From Clostridia bacterium (lineage in GTDB: Bacteria > Bacillota > Clostridia > Christensenellales > Borkfalkiaceae), in NCBI GenBank assembly GCA_017628935.1, contig JAGBYC010000247.1, positions 1 through 18,280 on the forward strand: a DNA stretch of 18,280 nt, read 5' to 3'. The notes below the pieces were generated by a model. It worked only from the letters and a program-made list of their open reading frames with translations. It was not told the origin of the DNA and ran no database searches. Positions 1 to 6,914 of the stretch are shown piece after piece. The translations under genes were made by a program, and so were the position numbers. The first letter of the stretch is position 1; every line of letters starts with the position of its first letter.

Positions 1-1007
1 ACGCCGTATTTTAAAACCACGTTAGTTTCGCCAAAAAATTCGCCTATTAAGTTGGTTACGCCTTTATTGCCTAAGCAAACGATTATAACGAACATTGAAA
101 GAACAAACGGTATAAGTTGATACGGCCCACGCTTTAACGCGCCTAAAAGGGCAACGGGCTTTTCTTTTCTAACAAGGCTAACAACTAAACTAATTACAAC
201 AAGGCTTATAACCGAAATAAGTGAAACAAGCCACATTTCTAAATTGATATACGAACCTATTGCAAGTAAAATAGTGCAAACGCCAAGGTGCGCAATGCCT
301 ATGTAAAGTAAAAGTTTATCGTTAATAACAACGTCGTCTGCCTCGCCTTCAATAGGAGCAGAAAGTTTTTTTCTAAATAAAAGTAGTAACGCCATAAAGG
401 CAATAATTCCTGCAAAAAGCGTTGGTAAAATCATAATTTTAGTATATTCTAAAAAGTTAACGCCGTAAGCAGTAGACAAGTAAATGTTAGTAGGGTTGCC
501 TATAATTAACGCCATACTCCACGTGTTAGCAGCAACAAACTCTGCCGCCAAGTACGGAATAGGGTTGATTTTTGCGTTTTTAGCAAAGTAGCATATAAAC
601 GGGGTGAACGATAAAATTATAATGTCGTTAGACGTAAACACCGTTAAAACCGATACCGTTAAGTAAAGATACAAAAACAACTTCATTTGTCCGTTTTTTG
701 CTTTTTTAAGCGTAACGCTTGCTAAGTAACGGAAAAAGCCAAGTTCATCTAAAAAGATAGATAAAATTGTCATTGAAATAAATAAAACTAATATTTTAAC
801 GGGGTTAATAGCAGTATCGGCAATAAGCGCGCTACCAACGGTTAACGCATCAGCCTCGCCCGACGCAAGCAATATTATTGCGCCAAGTAAGGTGATAACC
901 CAGTAACTATCTAACGTAACCTTGCCAAGTTTAATTTTAGGAAAGAATAAAACGCCTAAAATCATAACCAAGCAAGTTAGTATTGAAATAATAATTGCAG
1001 GTAACAT
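1..1007 (-). CDS. ArsB/SLC13-type ion permease (partial, C-terminus beyond window)
   Basis: Reading the minus strand from ATG at 1007 gives 335 uninterrupted codons that run off the left edge. The start MLPAIIISILTCLVMILGV is a membrane helix preceded by AGAAGG about 5 nt upstream. Family hallmarks are visible: DELGFFRYLA near residue 85, TSNDIIILSFTPF near residue 125, and AEFVAANTWSMALIIGNPTN near residue 160, matching the conserved SND...TPF and N-x-x-S-x-x-x-x-x-GNPTN stretches of ArsB/SLC13/NhaD-type permeases. These are multi-helix inner-membrane transporters of anions such as arsenite or dicarboxylates, or Na+/H+ antiporters. The substrate cannot be decided from the sequence, and no arsenic genes are nearby. 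Family members are usually about 400-430 residues, so roughly the last fifth is missing because of the window edge, not because of a mutation. It is divergent from the gene at 1203. Confidence 0.85.
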   Translation of the reverse strand, partial: MLPAIIISILTCLVMILGVLFFPKIKLGKVTLDSYWVITLLGAIILLASGEADALTVGSALIADTAINPVKILVLFISMTILSIFLDELGFFRYLASVTLKKAKNGQMKLFLYLYLTVSVLTVFTSNDIIILSFTPFICYFAKNAKINPIPYLAAEFVAANTWSMALIIGNPTNIYLSTAYGVNFLEYTKIMILPTLFAGIIAFMALLLLFRKKLSAPIEGEADDVVINDKLLLYIGIAHLGVCTILLAIGSYINLEMWLVSLISVISLVVISLVVSLVRKEKPVALLGALKRGPYQLIPFVLSMFVIIVCLGNKGVTNLIGEFFGETNVVLKYG

Positions 1008-1037
1008 AAAAACCTTCTTAAAGTAATTTATATCAAA

Positions 1038-1066
1038 ATATTAACACAAGCAAGTAAGTTTGTCAA
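1038..1066 (-). promoter_or_regulatory. Sigma-A promoter of the permease gene
   Basis: On the minus strand TTGACA (1061-1066) and TAATAT (1038-1043) are separated by exactly 17 nt. The start codon lies about 30 nt further downstream. Confidence 0.75.
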
Positions 1067-1143
1067 CGCAAAAGTAAAAAACGCGCTTAATTTATATTAA
1101 ATTAAAGCCTAAACTAAACTTAGCCGTTAATTTTAATTCGCAC

Positions 1144-1172
1144 TTGACAAAATGCTAAAATGGGCGTAACAT
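1144..1172 (+). promoter_or_regulatory. Sigma-A promoter of the RyR-domain gene
   Basis: TTGACA (1144-1149), a 17-nt spacer and TAACAT (1167-1172) lie about 30 nt before the ATG at 1203. It is divergent from the permease promoter, and the two -35 boxes are about 80 bp apart. Confidence 0.65.
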
Positions 1173-1202
1173 TATATGTAATAAAACGTTTAAGAGGTTA
1201 TT

Positions 1203-3395
1203 ATGGTTTTTGTTAACGTAATAACGGCAATTTCAGTTGCCGTGCTTATGCTACTAATTTCATATATGGTAATAGGTTACGCCGTTAGGGGTAGAGAAGA
1301 GCGTATTAATTTTATACGCAGTTTCAAAAAAGGTAAATGCTTAGTAATTTACTTGCTTGCTATACCTTTATATACGCTTGGTAGAGCGTATCAAGGCGCT
1401 GGCGTTAGCGTAACAACTTTTAATGTTTTAGAAGGCTTTTTTAGGTCTTTAAGCGACGCTGTAAGTTTAGTAGTTATGAAGTTTAACGTTGAAGATATAG
1501 CGTTACTTATGGCAGACAATTTGTTTTATCGCTACGTAATTTATTCTACGTTCGTTTTAGTTATAATGAACACGCTTTTGTTCTGGTTTTCAGTTGCAGG
1601 GCAACATTTTTGGTCGTTCCGTCGCGATATTCAAGGCAAACTTACTAAAAAAGACTTACTTTATATTTTAGGATACAGTGAAGAAAGCCTTTATATTTAT
1701 AATAGCGACGCGCAAAATTATAAGTTCATTGTAGGCGATATTTCTAAAGAAGACGCCGTTGAATTATACGCTAAAATGGTGGCGCACTATTCGTCAACTA
1801 AATATACTAATTATATCGACGTGGCGTTTAATAAAGCGTTTAAAGGTAATCAAAAGGTTACCATTATCGTCAATACGGGTGACGATGAAATTAACTTAAA
1901 ATTATTAGGTTACGTGTCTAATAAAATTGAAAAGTTAGACGATAACGGCAAGGCAAAACTTTTCAACGTATTTAGAGTTTACGGGTTTGGTAGCCTTACC
2001 TTAAAAGCCGTTTACGACGACGTTGTGTCTGACAGTTACGGTTTTATCGAATACGTTAACAGTCACCAAAAAGTTGCCGTTGATTTTATTGATAAATACG
2101 CGTTTGCATCGTTTGCTACCGATAAGCATATCGATTATGAAACGTCGCTTGTTAAAAAAGGTGTTGATATCAATTGCGTAATGGTGGGGTTTGGTAAAAC
2201 TAACCGTCAAATTTTATTAACGTCGGTTGCTAATAACCATTTTATGACGGCTACTGAAACTGGCATTAAAGAAAAACCAGTTAACTATTGCATTTTTGAT
2301 AAAACTAAAACTCAAAACAATAAAAACCTTAATCACGACTATTATCGATACAAAAACGAATTTGTTGACGTTAATGAAAACGACTATTTGCCGTTACCAA
2401 CTCAACCGTCTAACGAAGAATATTGTAACGTAGATATTGAATCTAACGAATTTTACGCTAAACTTAAACAAGTTGTTGGCAATAAAAACGACCTTAACTT
2501 TATTATTGTTGCTTTCGGTACTGACCTTGAAAATATTGATATGGCTCAAAAAATTATCGAAAAGAAACTTGAATGGGGCGTTGATAATTTATACATTTTC
2601 GTGCGTGCTAAGTCGTGGCGTAAGCAAGATACCTTACTTGAGCAAGAAGAATGTTTCTTTATCGGCAATAGTGAAGACGTAGTTTATAACTACGATAAAA
2701 TTACTAACGACAAAACCTTTAAAATGGCAATTATGCGCAATCAACTTTATCATTATGAAAAGATGCGTGCAAATAATAAAACGTCACTTACTAAGCAAGA
2801 AAGAGATAGTATCGACGTTGAATATATTAAAAAATGGTTTGTTAAAAATACTCAGTTAGAGCGTGAATCGGGCATATATTGCTTACTTTCGTTACGTTCA
2901 AAACTTAACTTAATGGGGCTTGATTACGTTTCGGTTGACGCTGACGGCGTTGCGCTTAGTGAAGAAGAATATTTAAGCATTTACGCTAAAAACGATATGC
3001 CTAAAACGGTTATTTCAAGCGACGGTGTTAAACTTATTTCGTACGATTTAGACTTTAAAAAGTCTATGCGTAGAAATTTAGCCGAACAAGAACATCAACG
3101 TTGGAACGCGTTTATGTTAAGTAAAGGGGTTATTCCTGCAACTAAATGGCAAATTTTAAACGAAACTAAGGTGGTTGACGGTAAAACGGTTTATACTAAC
3201 GGTAAAAATTATAAACTTCGTCGACACGGTAACCTTACTACTTTCGACGGGCTTGTTGAGTTTAGAAAAATGATTGCTAAGCGTGACGGGGTTAGTGAAG
3301 AAGTTGCCGACGTATTTAAGTACGACTATCAAATTTTAGACGAAGCGCATTCGTTACTTACAGCGCTTAACTACAAAATTATTAAAAAAGCATAA
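1203..3395 (+). CDS. Three-TM protein with TrkA-N-like Rossmann regions and C-terminal RyR-like domain
   Basis: 730 residues. Three hydrophobic segments are seen at about 5-27, 46-63 and 110-133, followed by FWSFRR and a long soluble part. That part has two Rossmann-like regions. The first starts near residue 152 (LLYILGYSEESLYIY), with later strands at about 218-225 and 253-262. The second starts near 325 (VMVGFGKTNRQIL, a glycine-rich GxGxxxR loop), with a strand at about 432-440. The end (about 625-690) reads LAEQEHQRWNAFMLSKGV and later KLRRHGNLTTFDGL, which fits the RyR domain pattern (A-E-x-x-H-x-R-W, then a basic H-x-x-L stretch). Domain names come from pattern recall, not a search. 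By analogy, TrkA/RCK-type Rossmann regions bind NAD(H) or nucleotides and control membrane channels, so a ligand-gated membrane protein is a reasonable inference. The RBS AAGAGG is 5 nt before the ATG. It is a single-gene unit with its own promoter and terminator. Confidence 0.7.
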   Translation: MVFVNVITAISVAVLMLLISYMVIGYAVRGREERINFIRSFKKGKCLVIYLLAIPLYTLGRAYQGAGVSVTTFNVLEGFFRSLSDAVSLVVMKFNVEDIALLMADNLFYRYVIYSTFVLVIMNTLLFWFSVAGQHFWSFRRDIQGKLTKKDLLYILGYSEESLYIYNSDAQNYKFIVGDISKEDAVELYAKMVAHYSSTKYTNYIDVAFNKAFKGNQKVTIIVNTGDDEINLKLLGYVSNKIEKLDDNGKAKLFNVFRVYGFGSLTLKAVYDDVVSDSYGFIEYVNSHQKVAVDFIDKYAFASFATDKHIDYETSLVKKGVDINCVMVGFGKTNRQILLTSVANNHFMTATETGIKEKPVNYCIFDKTKTQNNKNLNHDYYRYKNEFVDVNENDYLPLPTQPSNEEYCNVDIESNEFYAKLKQVVGNKNDLNFIIVAFGTDLENIDMAQKIIEKKLEWGVDNLYIFVRAKSWRKQDTLLEQEECFFIGNSEDVVYNYDKITNDKTFKMAIMRNQLYHYEKMRANNKTSLTKQERDSIDVEYIKKWFVKNTQLERESGIYCLLSLRSKLNLMGLDYVSVDADGVALSEEEYLSIYAKNDMPKTVISSDGVKLISYDLDFKKSMRRNLAEQEHQRWNAFMLSKGVIPATKWQILNETKVVDGKTVYTNGKNYKLRRHGNLTTFDGLVEFRKMIAKRDGVSEEVADVFKYDYQILDEAHSLLTALNYKIIKKA

Positions 3396-3403
3396 TTAAA
3401 AAT

Positions 3404-3441
3404 GCGACCTTAGGTTTTTAGTCTTAAAAGGTCGCTTTTTT
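3404..3441 (+). terminator. Intrinsic terminator after the RyR-domain gene
   Basis: GCGACCTT (3404-3411) pairs with AAGGTCGC (3428-3435) and is followed by six T residues (3436-3441). Confidence 0.85.
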
Positions 3442-3463
3442 AGTTAAAAATTATATTAAATAA

Positions 3464-3492
3464 TTGACTAAAACGGCTAATAGGTATACAAT
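3464..3492 (+). promoter_or_regulatory. Sigma-A promoter of icd
   Basis: TTGACT (3464-3469), a 17-nt spacer and TACAAT (3487-3492). It begins after the preceding terminator, so icd is an independent unit. Confidence 0.75.
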
Positions 3493-3523
3493 ATAAATAT
3501 TAAATTTATTCGAGGTATTAACC

Positions 3524-4735
3524 GTGGCTAAAATAAAGTATAATACGCCTATCGTAGAAATGCAAGGCGATGAAATGACCAGAATTTTATGGGACTATAT
3601 TAAAGAAATTTTAATCGAGCCTTACGTTGAACTTAATACAGAATTTTACGATTTAGGTTTGCCGTATCGTGAACAAACTAAAGACCAAGTTACTAAAGAC
3701 GCTGCAAACGCTATTAAAAAGTATAAAGTAGGCGTTAAATGTGCCACTATTACACCTAACGCTCAACGCGTTGAAGAATATAACCTTTCTAATATGTGGC
3801 TTTCACCTAACGGAACTATTCGTGCTATTTTAGATGGAACGGTTTTCCGTGCGCCCGTTTTAGTTAACGGTATTACGCCTTATATTCCTACGTGGACAAA
3901 ACCTATCACTATCGCACGTCACGCGTATGGCGACGTGTATAAAAATAGCGAACTTCGTATCGACGCACCTGCCAAAGCAGAACTTAAAGTTACTTATAAC
4001 GACGGTAGGGTAGAAACTAAACAGATTTTCGATTTTAAAGGCGAAGGCATTATTCAAGGTATTCATAATACCGACGCGTCAATTTCTTCGTTCGCGCGTT
4101 CGTGCTTTAACTACGCGTTATCAACTAAACAAAACGTTTGGTTTGCTACGAAAGATACTATTTCTAAAACGTACGACCACCGTTTTAAAGATATTTTTGC
4201 CGAAATTTATGAATTAGAATATAAAATAGAGTTTGAAAAAGCCGGCATTTCATACGACTATACTTTAATTGACGATAGCGTTGCACGTATCGTTCGCAGT
4301 AACGGTGGCTTTATTTGGGCGCTTAAAAACTACGATGGCGACGTTATGAGTGATATGGTTGCTACGGCTTACGGCTCACTTGCTATGATGACTAGCGTTC
4401 TTGTTTCGCCAGACGGCAATTACGAATACGAGGCGGCTCACGGTACGGTTACACGCCACTATTATAAACACCTTAAAGGCGAAGAAACTTCAACTAACTC
4501 TGTTGCAACTATTTTTGCTTGGACGGGTGCGTTAAGAAAGCGTGGCGAACTTGAAAATAACGCTGAACTTATTAGTTTTGCTAATAAACTTGAAAAGGCA
4601 ACCGTTACCACTATTGAAAATGGGTATATGACTAAAGACTTAGCCGGTTTATTTAATAAACAAGGCGTTGAAGTTAAGCCACAAAACAGTAAACAATTCC
4701 TTGAACAAATTGCAATAACGTTTGATAATATCTAA
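3524..4735 (+). CDS. icd: NADP-dependent isocitrate dehydrogenase, eukaryote-like subfamily
   Basis: 403 residues, the usual length for the homodimeric eukaryote-like subfamily; E. coli-type enzymes are about 416 residues and differ in sequence. It oxidatively decarboxylates isocitrate to 2-oxoglutarate in the cytoplasm. Visible signatures include VEMQGDEMTRILWDYIK at the N-terminus, the substrate-loop region LSPNGTIRAILDGTVFR near residue 95, DDSVARIVRSNGGFIWA near 250, and EAAHGTVTRHY followed by ETSTNSVATIFAWTGAL near 300-330. The Arg-His of GTVTRHY corresponds to the pair that contacts the NADP 2'-phosphate in this subfamily, which supports NADP specificity. The start is GTG, chosen because GAGG lies 8 nt upstream and the protein begins MAKIKY as in relatives. 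No citrate synthase or aconitase gene adjoins it, so here it may mainly supply 2-oxoglutarate and NADPH; that is inference. Confidence 0.95.
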   Translation: MAKIKYNTPIVEMQGDEMTRILWDYIKEILIEPYVELNTEFYDLGLPYREQTKDQVTKDAANAIKKYKVGVKCATITPNAQRVEEYNLSNMWLSPNGTIRAILDGTVFRAPVLVNGITPYIPTWTKPITIARHAYGDVYKNSELRIDAPAKAELKVTYNDGRVETKQIFDFKGEGIIQGIHNTDASISSFARSCFNYALSTKQNVWFATKDTISKTYDHRFKDIFAEIYELEYKIEFEKAGISYDYTLIDDSVARIVRSNGGFIWALKNYDGDVMSDMVATAYGSLAMMTSVLVSPDGNYEYEAAHGTVTRHYYKHLKGEETSTNSVATIFAWTGALRKRGELENNAELISFANKLEKATVTTIENGYMTKDLAGLFNKQGVEVKPQNSKQFLEQIAITFDNI

Positions 4736-4736
4736 T

Positions 4737-4766
4737 AAAAAAGCACCACTTAAGTGGTGCTTTTAA
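4737..4766. terminator. Bidirectional terminator between icd and degV
   Basis: A perfect 9-bp stem, AAGCACCAC (4741-4749) with GTGGTGCTT (4754-4762), closes a TTAA loop. An A-run precedes it and TTTT follows, so it can end transcription in both directions. The icd and degV stop codons flank it. Confidence 0.85.
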
Positions 4767-4767
4767 T

Positions 4768-5640
4768 TTATCTACGTTTAGCGTGGAAACAAATACCAAC
4801 GGTGTCAGGTCCACAATGGCTACCAGCAGTAGGGTTAACTACTACTATTTCAGTTTGTAAGTCTTCACCGTATTCGTTAATAAGTTCGTTTTTAAGTTCA
4901 ACGGCAAGGTCGTAAGCATCAGCGTGACCGATAATTACACTGTGGCTTTTTATATCTAACTGCAACTCTCTTACGTAGTCTAAAATTTTTGCTACTGCGC
5001 CTTTTCTACCACGCGCTTTTGCAGTTGACTGCATTATACCGTCGCTTGTAATTGTAATGATAGGGCGAATACCTATAAAGTTACCCATAAACGCCGCTAA
5101 GCCTGAAACACGGCCACTTTTTGCAAAAAACTTAAGGTCGTTTGCGTAAAAGTATACGGCAAACCTATCAGTTTCCTCTTCAGCCCATTTCATAATTTCT
5201 TCTACACTTGCGCCTTTTAAGTAAAGTTCGCCTATTTCTTTAACAATATTGTAACTTAAAATGGTAATTGCTTTTGTGTCGATAGTATAAACGGTACGGT
5301 TAGGGTATTTTTCTTTTAACTCTTTAATAGCAAGTTTCATTGCGTTAAAAGTGCCACTCATTGCTGCAGAAAAATGAACGTATAAAATATCTTTACCTTC
5401 TTTTAAGCAAGGTTCAAAATATTCAATATATTTTTCAGGCGATATTGCAAAGGTAGTAGGTAACGCGCCGTTTCTTAATTTGTTGTAAAATTCGGTGTAG
5501 TTAAAGTTTTCAAAATCTTCGTAAGGGTACACCGTAGTGCCGTCTGGCATTTCATACGGCATACTTATAAGTTTATAGCCGTACTTATTAGCAACTTCAG
5601 GGGTTATATCGGTATCTGTATCAGTAAAAAGTTGAAACAT
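4768..5640 (-). CDS. DegV family fatty-acid-binding protein
   Basis: 290 residues from the chosen start, normal for DegV proteins (about 280-290). The family binds a single fatty acid and, in Firmicutes with the FakA kinase, presents exogenous fatty acids for phosphorylation; no fakA is seen here. Evidence: N-terminal LFTDTDTDITPEVANKYG in place of the usual TDSTxDLP start, PTTFAISPEKY, HFSAAMSGTFNAMKLA near residue 97 (the S-G-T loop that holds the lipid carboxylate), LKFFAKSGRVSGL and IIGHADAYDLA. The ATG at 5640 is preferred because AAGGA sits 7 nt upstream. A longer frame from the ATG at 5658 would add six residues (MKKDFI) but has no ribosome binding site and would place this AAGGA inside the coding sequence. 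No convincing promoter was found in the AT-rich leader. Confidence 0.9.
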   Translation of the reverse strand: MFQLFTDTDTDITPEVANKYGYKLISMPYEMPDGTTVYPYEDFENFNYTEFYNKLRNGALPTTFAISPEKYIEYFEPCLKEGKDILYVHFSAAMSGTFNAMKLAIKELKEKYPNRTVYTIDTKAITILSYNIVKEIGELYLKGASVEEIMKWAEEETDRFAVYFYANDLKFFAKSGRVSGLAAFMGNFIGIRPIITITSDGIMQSTAKARGRKGAVAKILDYVRELQLDIKSHSVIIGHADAYDLAVELKNELINEYGEDLQTEIVVVNPTAGSHCGPDTVGICFHAKRR

Positions 5641-5765
5641 AATAAAATCCTTTTTCATATGTGATAACTTAATTTTACTAAGGTAAGGTTAAAATAAAGT
5701 TAACTTTTAAAAAATTTTATTATTTATTTCGCACCGTTATAGATACAACCGAAACCCTACTAAAT
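5641..5765. other. AT-rich intergenic stretch upstream of degV
   Basis: This is the degV-proximal part of the 587-bp gap between degV and the Crp-type regulator. It holds the degV ribosome binding site and presumably its promoter, but no -35/-10 pair stands out. No gene or repeat was recognised. The rest of the gap contains the hairpin array, tRNA-Arg and promoters listed separately. Confidence 0.4.
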
Positions 5766-5930
5766 CACGGCATTGCCGTGTATATCATCAAAACAACGTT
5801 TTGTATATCATCAATTTGTTAAAATTGCATATCATCAAACTGAAGGAGATACACGTTGTCACGTGATAATATACGCCTACGGCAATGATATGCACACTGC
5901 GTGTGATGATATGCCAAGCCTTCAGCTTGG
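5766..5930. repeat. Symmetric array of mini-hairpins separated by a TATATCATCA / TGATGATATGC spacer
   Basis: On the left half, spacers TATATCATCA (5781-5790), TATATCATCA (5804-5813) and CATATCATCA (5828-5837) alternate with small palindromes: CACGGCA/TGCCGTG (5766-5780), AAAAC/GTTTT (about 5790-5802) and AATTT/AAATT (about 5813-5826). On the right half the spacer appears reverse-complemented: TGATAATATAC (5864-5874), ATGATATGC (5885-5893) and TGATGATATGC (5904-5914). There it alternates with CACGT/ACGTG (5852-5865), GCC/GGC (5875-5883), CACAC/GTGTG (5893-5905) and CCAAGC/GCTTGG (5914-5930). A degenerate copy, TGAAGGAGATAC (5840-5851), lies at the turn. The spacer is conserved while the arms differ but stay complementary. 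The whole could fold as one branched structure. It is noncoding, resembles a non-autonomous repeat element, and I cannot name its family. Confidence 0.7.
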
Positions 5931-5932
5931 AT

Positions 5933-5968
5933 AAAAAAAGCCCTAACCAAAATCGGTTAAGGCTTTTT
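5933..5968 (-). terminator. Terminator of tRNA-Arg
   Basis: On the minus strand, immediately after the encoded CCA, GCCTTAACC pairs with GGTTAGGGC (one T-G wobble) around GATTTT, followed by seven T residues (5933-5939). A T-run on the other side (5964-5969) means it could also stop plus-strand transcription. Confidence 0.8.
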
Positions 5969-6045
5969 TGGCGCGCCGTAAGAGATTCGAACTCCTGACC
6001 TTTGGTTCCGTAGACCAACGCTCTATCCAGCTGAGCTAACGGCGC
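5969..6045 (-). tRNA. tRNA-Arg (anticodon ACG)
   Basis: The minus strand folds as a full cloverleaf. The acceptor GCGCCGT (6039-6045) pairs with ACGGCGC (5973-5979), the discriminator is G, and the encoded CCA is at 5969-5971. The D arm is GCTC...GAGC with AGCTGGATA, the T arm contains GTTCGAATC, and the anticodon stem TTGGT/ACCAA closes the 7-nt loop CTACGGA. Anticodon ACG is at 6009-6011. A34 is normally converted to inosine, so it would read CGU, CGC and CGA; CGT is the common arginine codon in the neighbouring genes. Confidence 0.95.
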
Positions 6046-6066
6046 ATATTCGTATCATGCTCAACT

Positions 6067-6095
6067 ATTATATATTACCAAGTTTTATTTGTCAA
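6067..6095 (-). promoter_or_regulatory. Consensus sigma-A promoter of tRNA-Arg
   Basis: On the minus strand TTGACA (6090-6095) and TATAAT (6067-6072) are separated by 17 nt, a perfect consensus. The tRNA 5' end is 21 nt below the -10 box, implying a leader of about 15 nt. Confidence 0.9.
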
Positions 6096-6148
6096 ATAAT
6101 TTAACGGCAAATAATTTAAAAATTAACCGTATTTTTTTACTTTTTGTA

Positions 6149-6177
6149 TTTACAAATTAACTTTAGTATGTTAACAT
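6149..6177 (+). promoter_or_regulatory. Candidate sigma-A promoter of the Crp/Fnr-type regulator
   Basis: TTTACA (6149-6154), a 17-nt spacer and TAACAT (6172-6177). The predicted transcription start is near 6184, giving a leader of about 44 nt that contains the palindrome at 6186-6207. Confidence 0.6.
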
Positions 6178-6185
6178 ATACCTAT

Positions 6186-6207
6186 AACTGTTGCAGTTGC
6201 CACAGTT
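6186..6207. promoter_or_regulatory. 22-bp imperfect palindrome, possible autoregulatory operator
   Basis: AACTGT (6186-6191) and ACAGTT (6202-6207) bracket a partly symmetric core; 18 of 22 positions are self-complementary. The length matches Crp/Fnr-family operators, and the site lies just below the predicted transcription start of a Crp/Fnr-type gene, where binding would repress. The half-site differs from the classical TGTGA or TTGAT forms, so this is inference. Confidence 0.35.
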
Positions 6208-6227
6208 TTTAAAGTTTAGGAGTGTTT

Positions 6228-6887
6228 ATGAAGTTTGCAGGTTGTCCGCTTTTTGATAGAATAAACGAAGCCGATCGTAAAAAGTTAATAAAGTGTTTAA
6301 ACGCGCGTGAGGCAAAGTTTTCGCAAGGGGATGAAATTTGTTCTTACAATCACTCAAGTGGCGTTTTAGGTATGATTTTATCGGGCAAGGCCGAGGTTAA
6401 AAAGTTAGACCGTGACGGTAATTATAGTATTTTAGAAGCAATTACTAAGTTTGGCGTGTTTAGTGATTCGTTTGCTTATACTGCAACCGACGCTAACGCT
6501 ATAAGCGTTTTTGCTACCGAACCAGTTACGGTTTTATTTATAAATTATAAAGATATTTATAAACGTTGTTCCGACGCTTGTACTTACCACTCTGTTTTCG
6601 TTGAAAACTTAATGAAAATTATTATATCTAAAACTAAAACGCTTTCACAACGCGTTGAAATTTTATCAAACAAAACTATTCGTGATAAAATTTTAAGTTA
6701 TTGCAGTTTACTTGCTAACCATACGGGCAGTAACACTATAACTATTCCTATGTCGTATACTAGTTTAGCGCAATATTTATGCGTAGATAGGTCGGCGTTA
6801 ATGCGTGAACTTAAACGTTTAAGCGACGGTAATATTTTAAAGGTAAATAAGCGTGTAATTACGGTAACTTCGTTAGAGTATATTTAA
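6228..6887 (+). CDS. Crp/Fnr family transcriptional regulator
   Basis: 219 residues, a typical length. The N-terminal half (about 5-115) is a cyclic-nucleotide-binding-type beta barrel: FSQGDEICSYNHSSGVLGMILSG, then AEVKKLDRDGNYSILEAI and GVFSDSFAY. A dimerisation helix follows (about 118-148, ENLMKIIISKTKTLSQRVEIL), and then a winged helix-turn-helix with YTSLAQYLCVDRSALMRELKRL at about 180-202. There is no Fnr-type N-terminal cysteine cluster and no clear cAMP-contact Arg-Ser pair, so the signal is unknown; many clostridial members of this group sense other ligands or redox state. The ATG at 6228 is chosen over the in-frame GTG at 6222 because AGGAG (6218-6222) lies 5 nt before it and would overlap the GTG. 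The VanW-family gene starts 27 nt after the stop codon, with no terminator visible between. Confidence 0.88.
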   Translation: MKFAGCPLFDRINEADRKKLIKCLNAREAKFSQGDEICSYNHSSGVLGMILSGKAEVKKLDRDGNYSILEAITKFGVFSDSFAYTATDANAISVFATEPVTVLFINYKDIYKRCSDACTYHSVFVENLMKIIISKTKTLSQRVEILSNKTIRDKILSYCSLLANHTGSNTITIPMSYTSLAQYLCVDRSALMRELKRLSDGNILKVNKRVITVTSLEYI

Positions 6888-6914
6888 TATAAAATTAAGC
6901 ATACTACTATCGCA

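Noticed and set aside
1203..4735. Operon of the RyR-domain gene with icd, implying a shared function
   Set aside because: A clear terminator (3404-3441) followed by a separate promoter (3464-3492) lies between them.
5641..5658. Start of DegV at 5658 with extra MKKDFI
   Set aside because: AAGGA inside this extension is ideally placed for the ATG at 5640, and DegV proteins normally begin a few residues before the TDS/TDT motif.
5766..5930. Possible CRISPR array
   Set aside because: The repeated unit is only about 10 bp, changes orientation at the middle, and the intervening segments are short palindromes of unequal length. No cas genes are nearby.
5788..6018. 76-codon minus-strand open frame across the hairpin array and tRNA-Arg
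   Set aside because: Its start lies inside the tRNA (the translated T-arm gives the familiar spurious QEFESLTARQ-like string) and the rest is the terminator and hairpin repeats. No ribosome binding site or protein-like composition.
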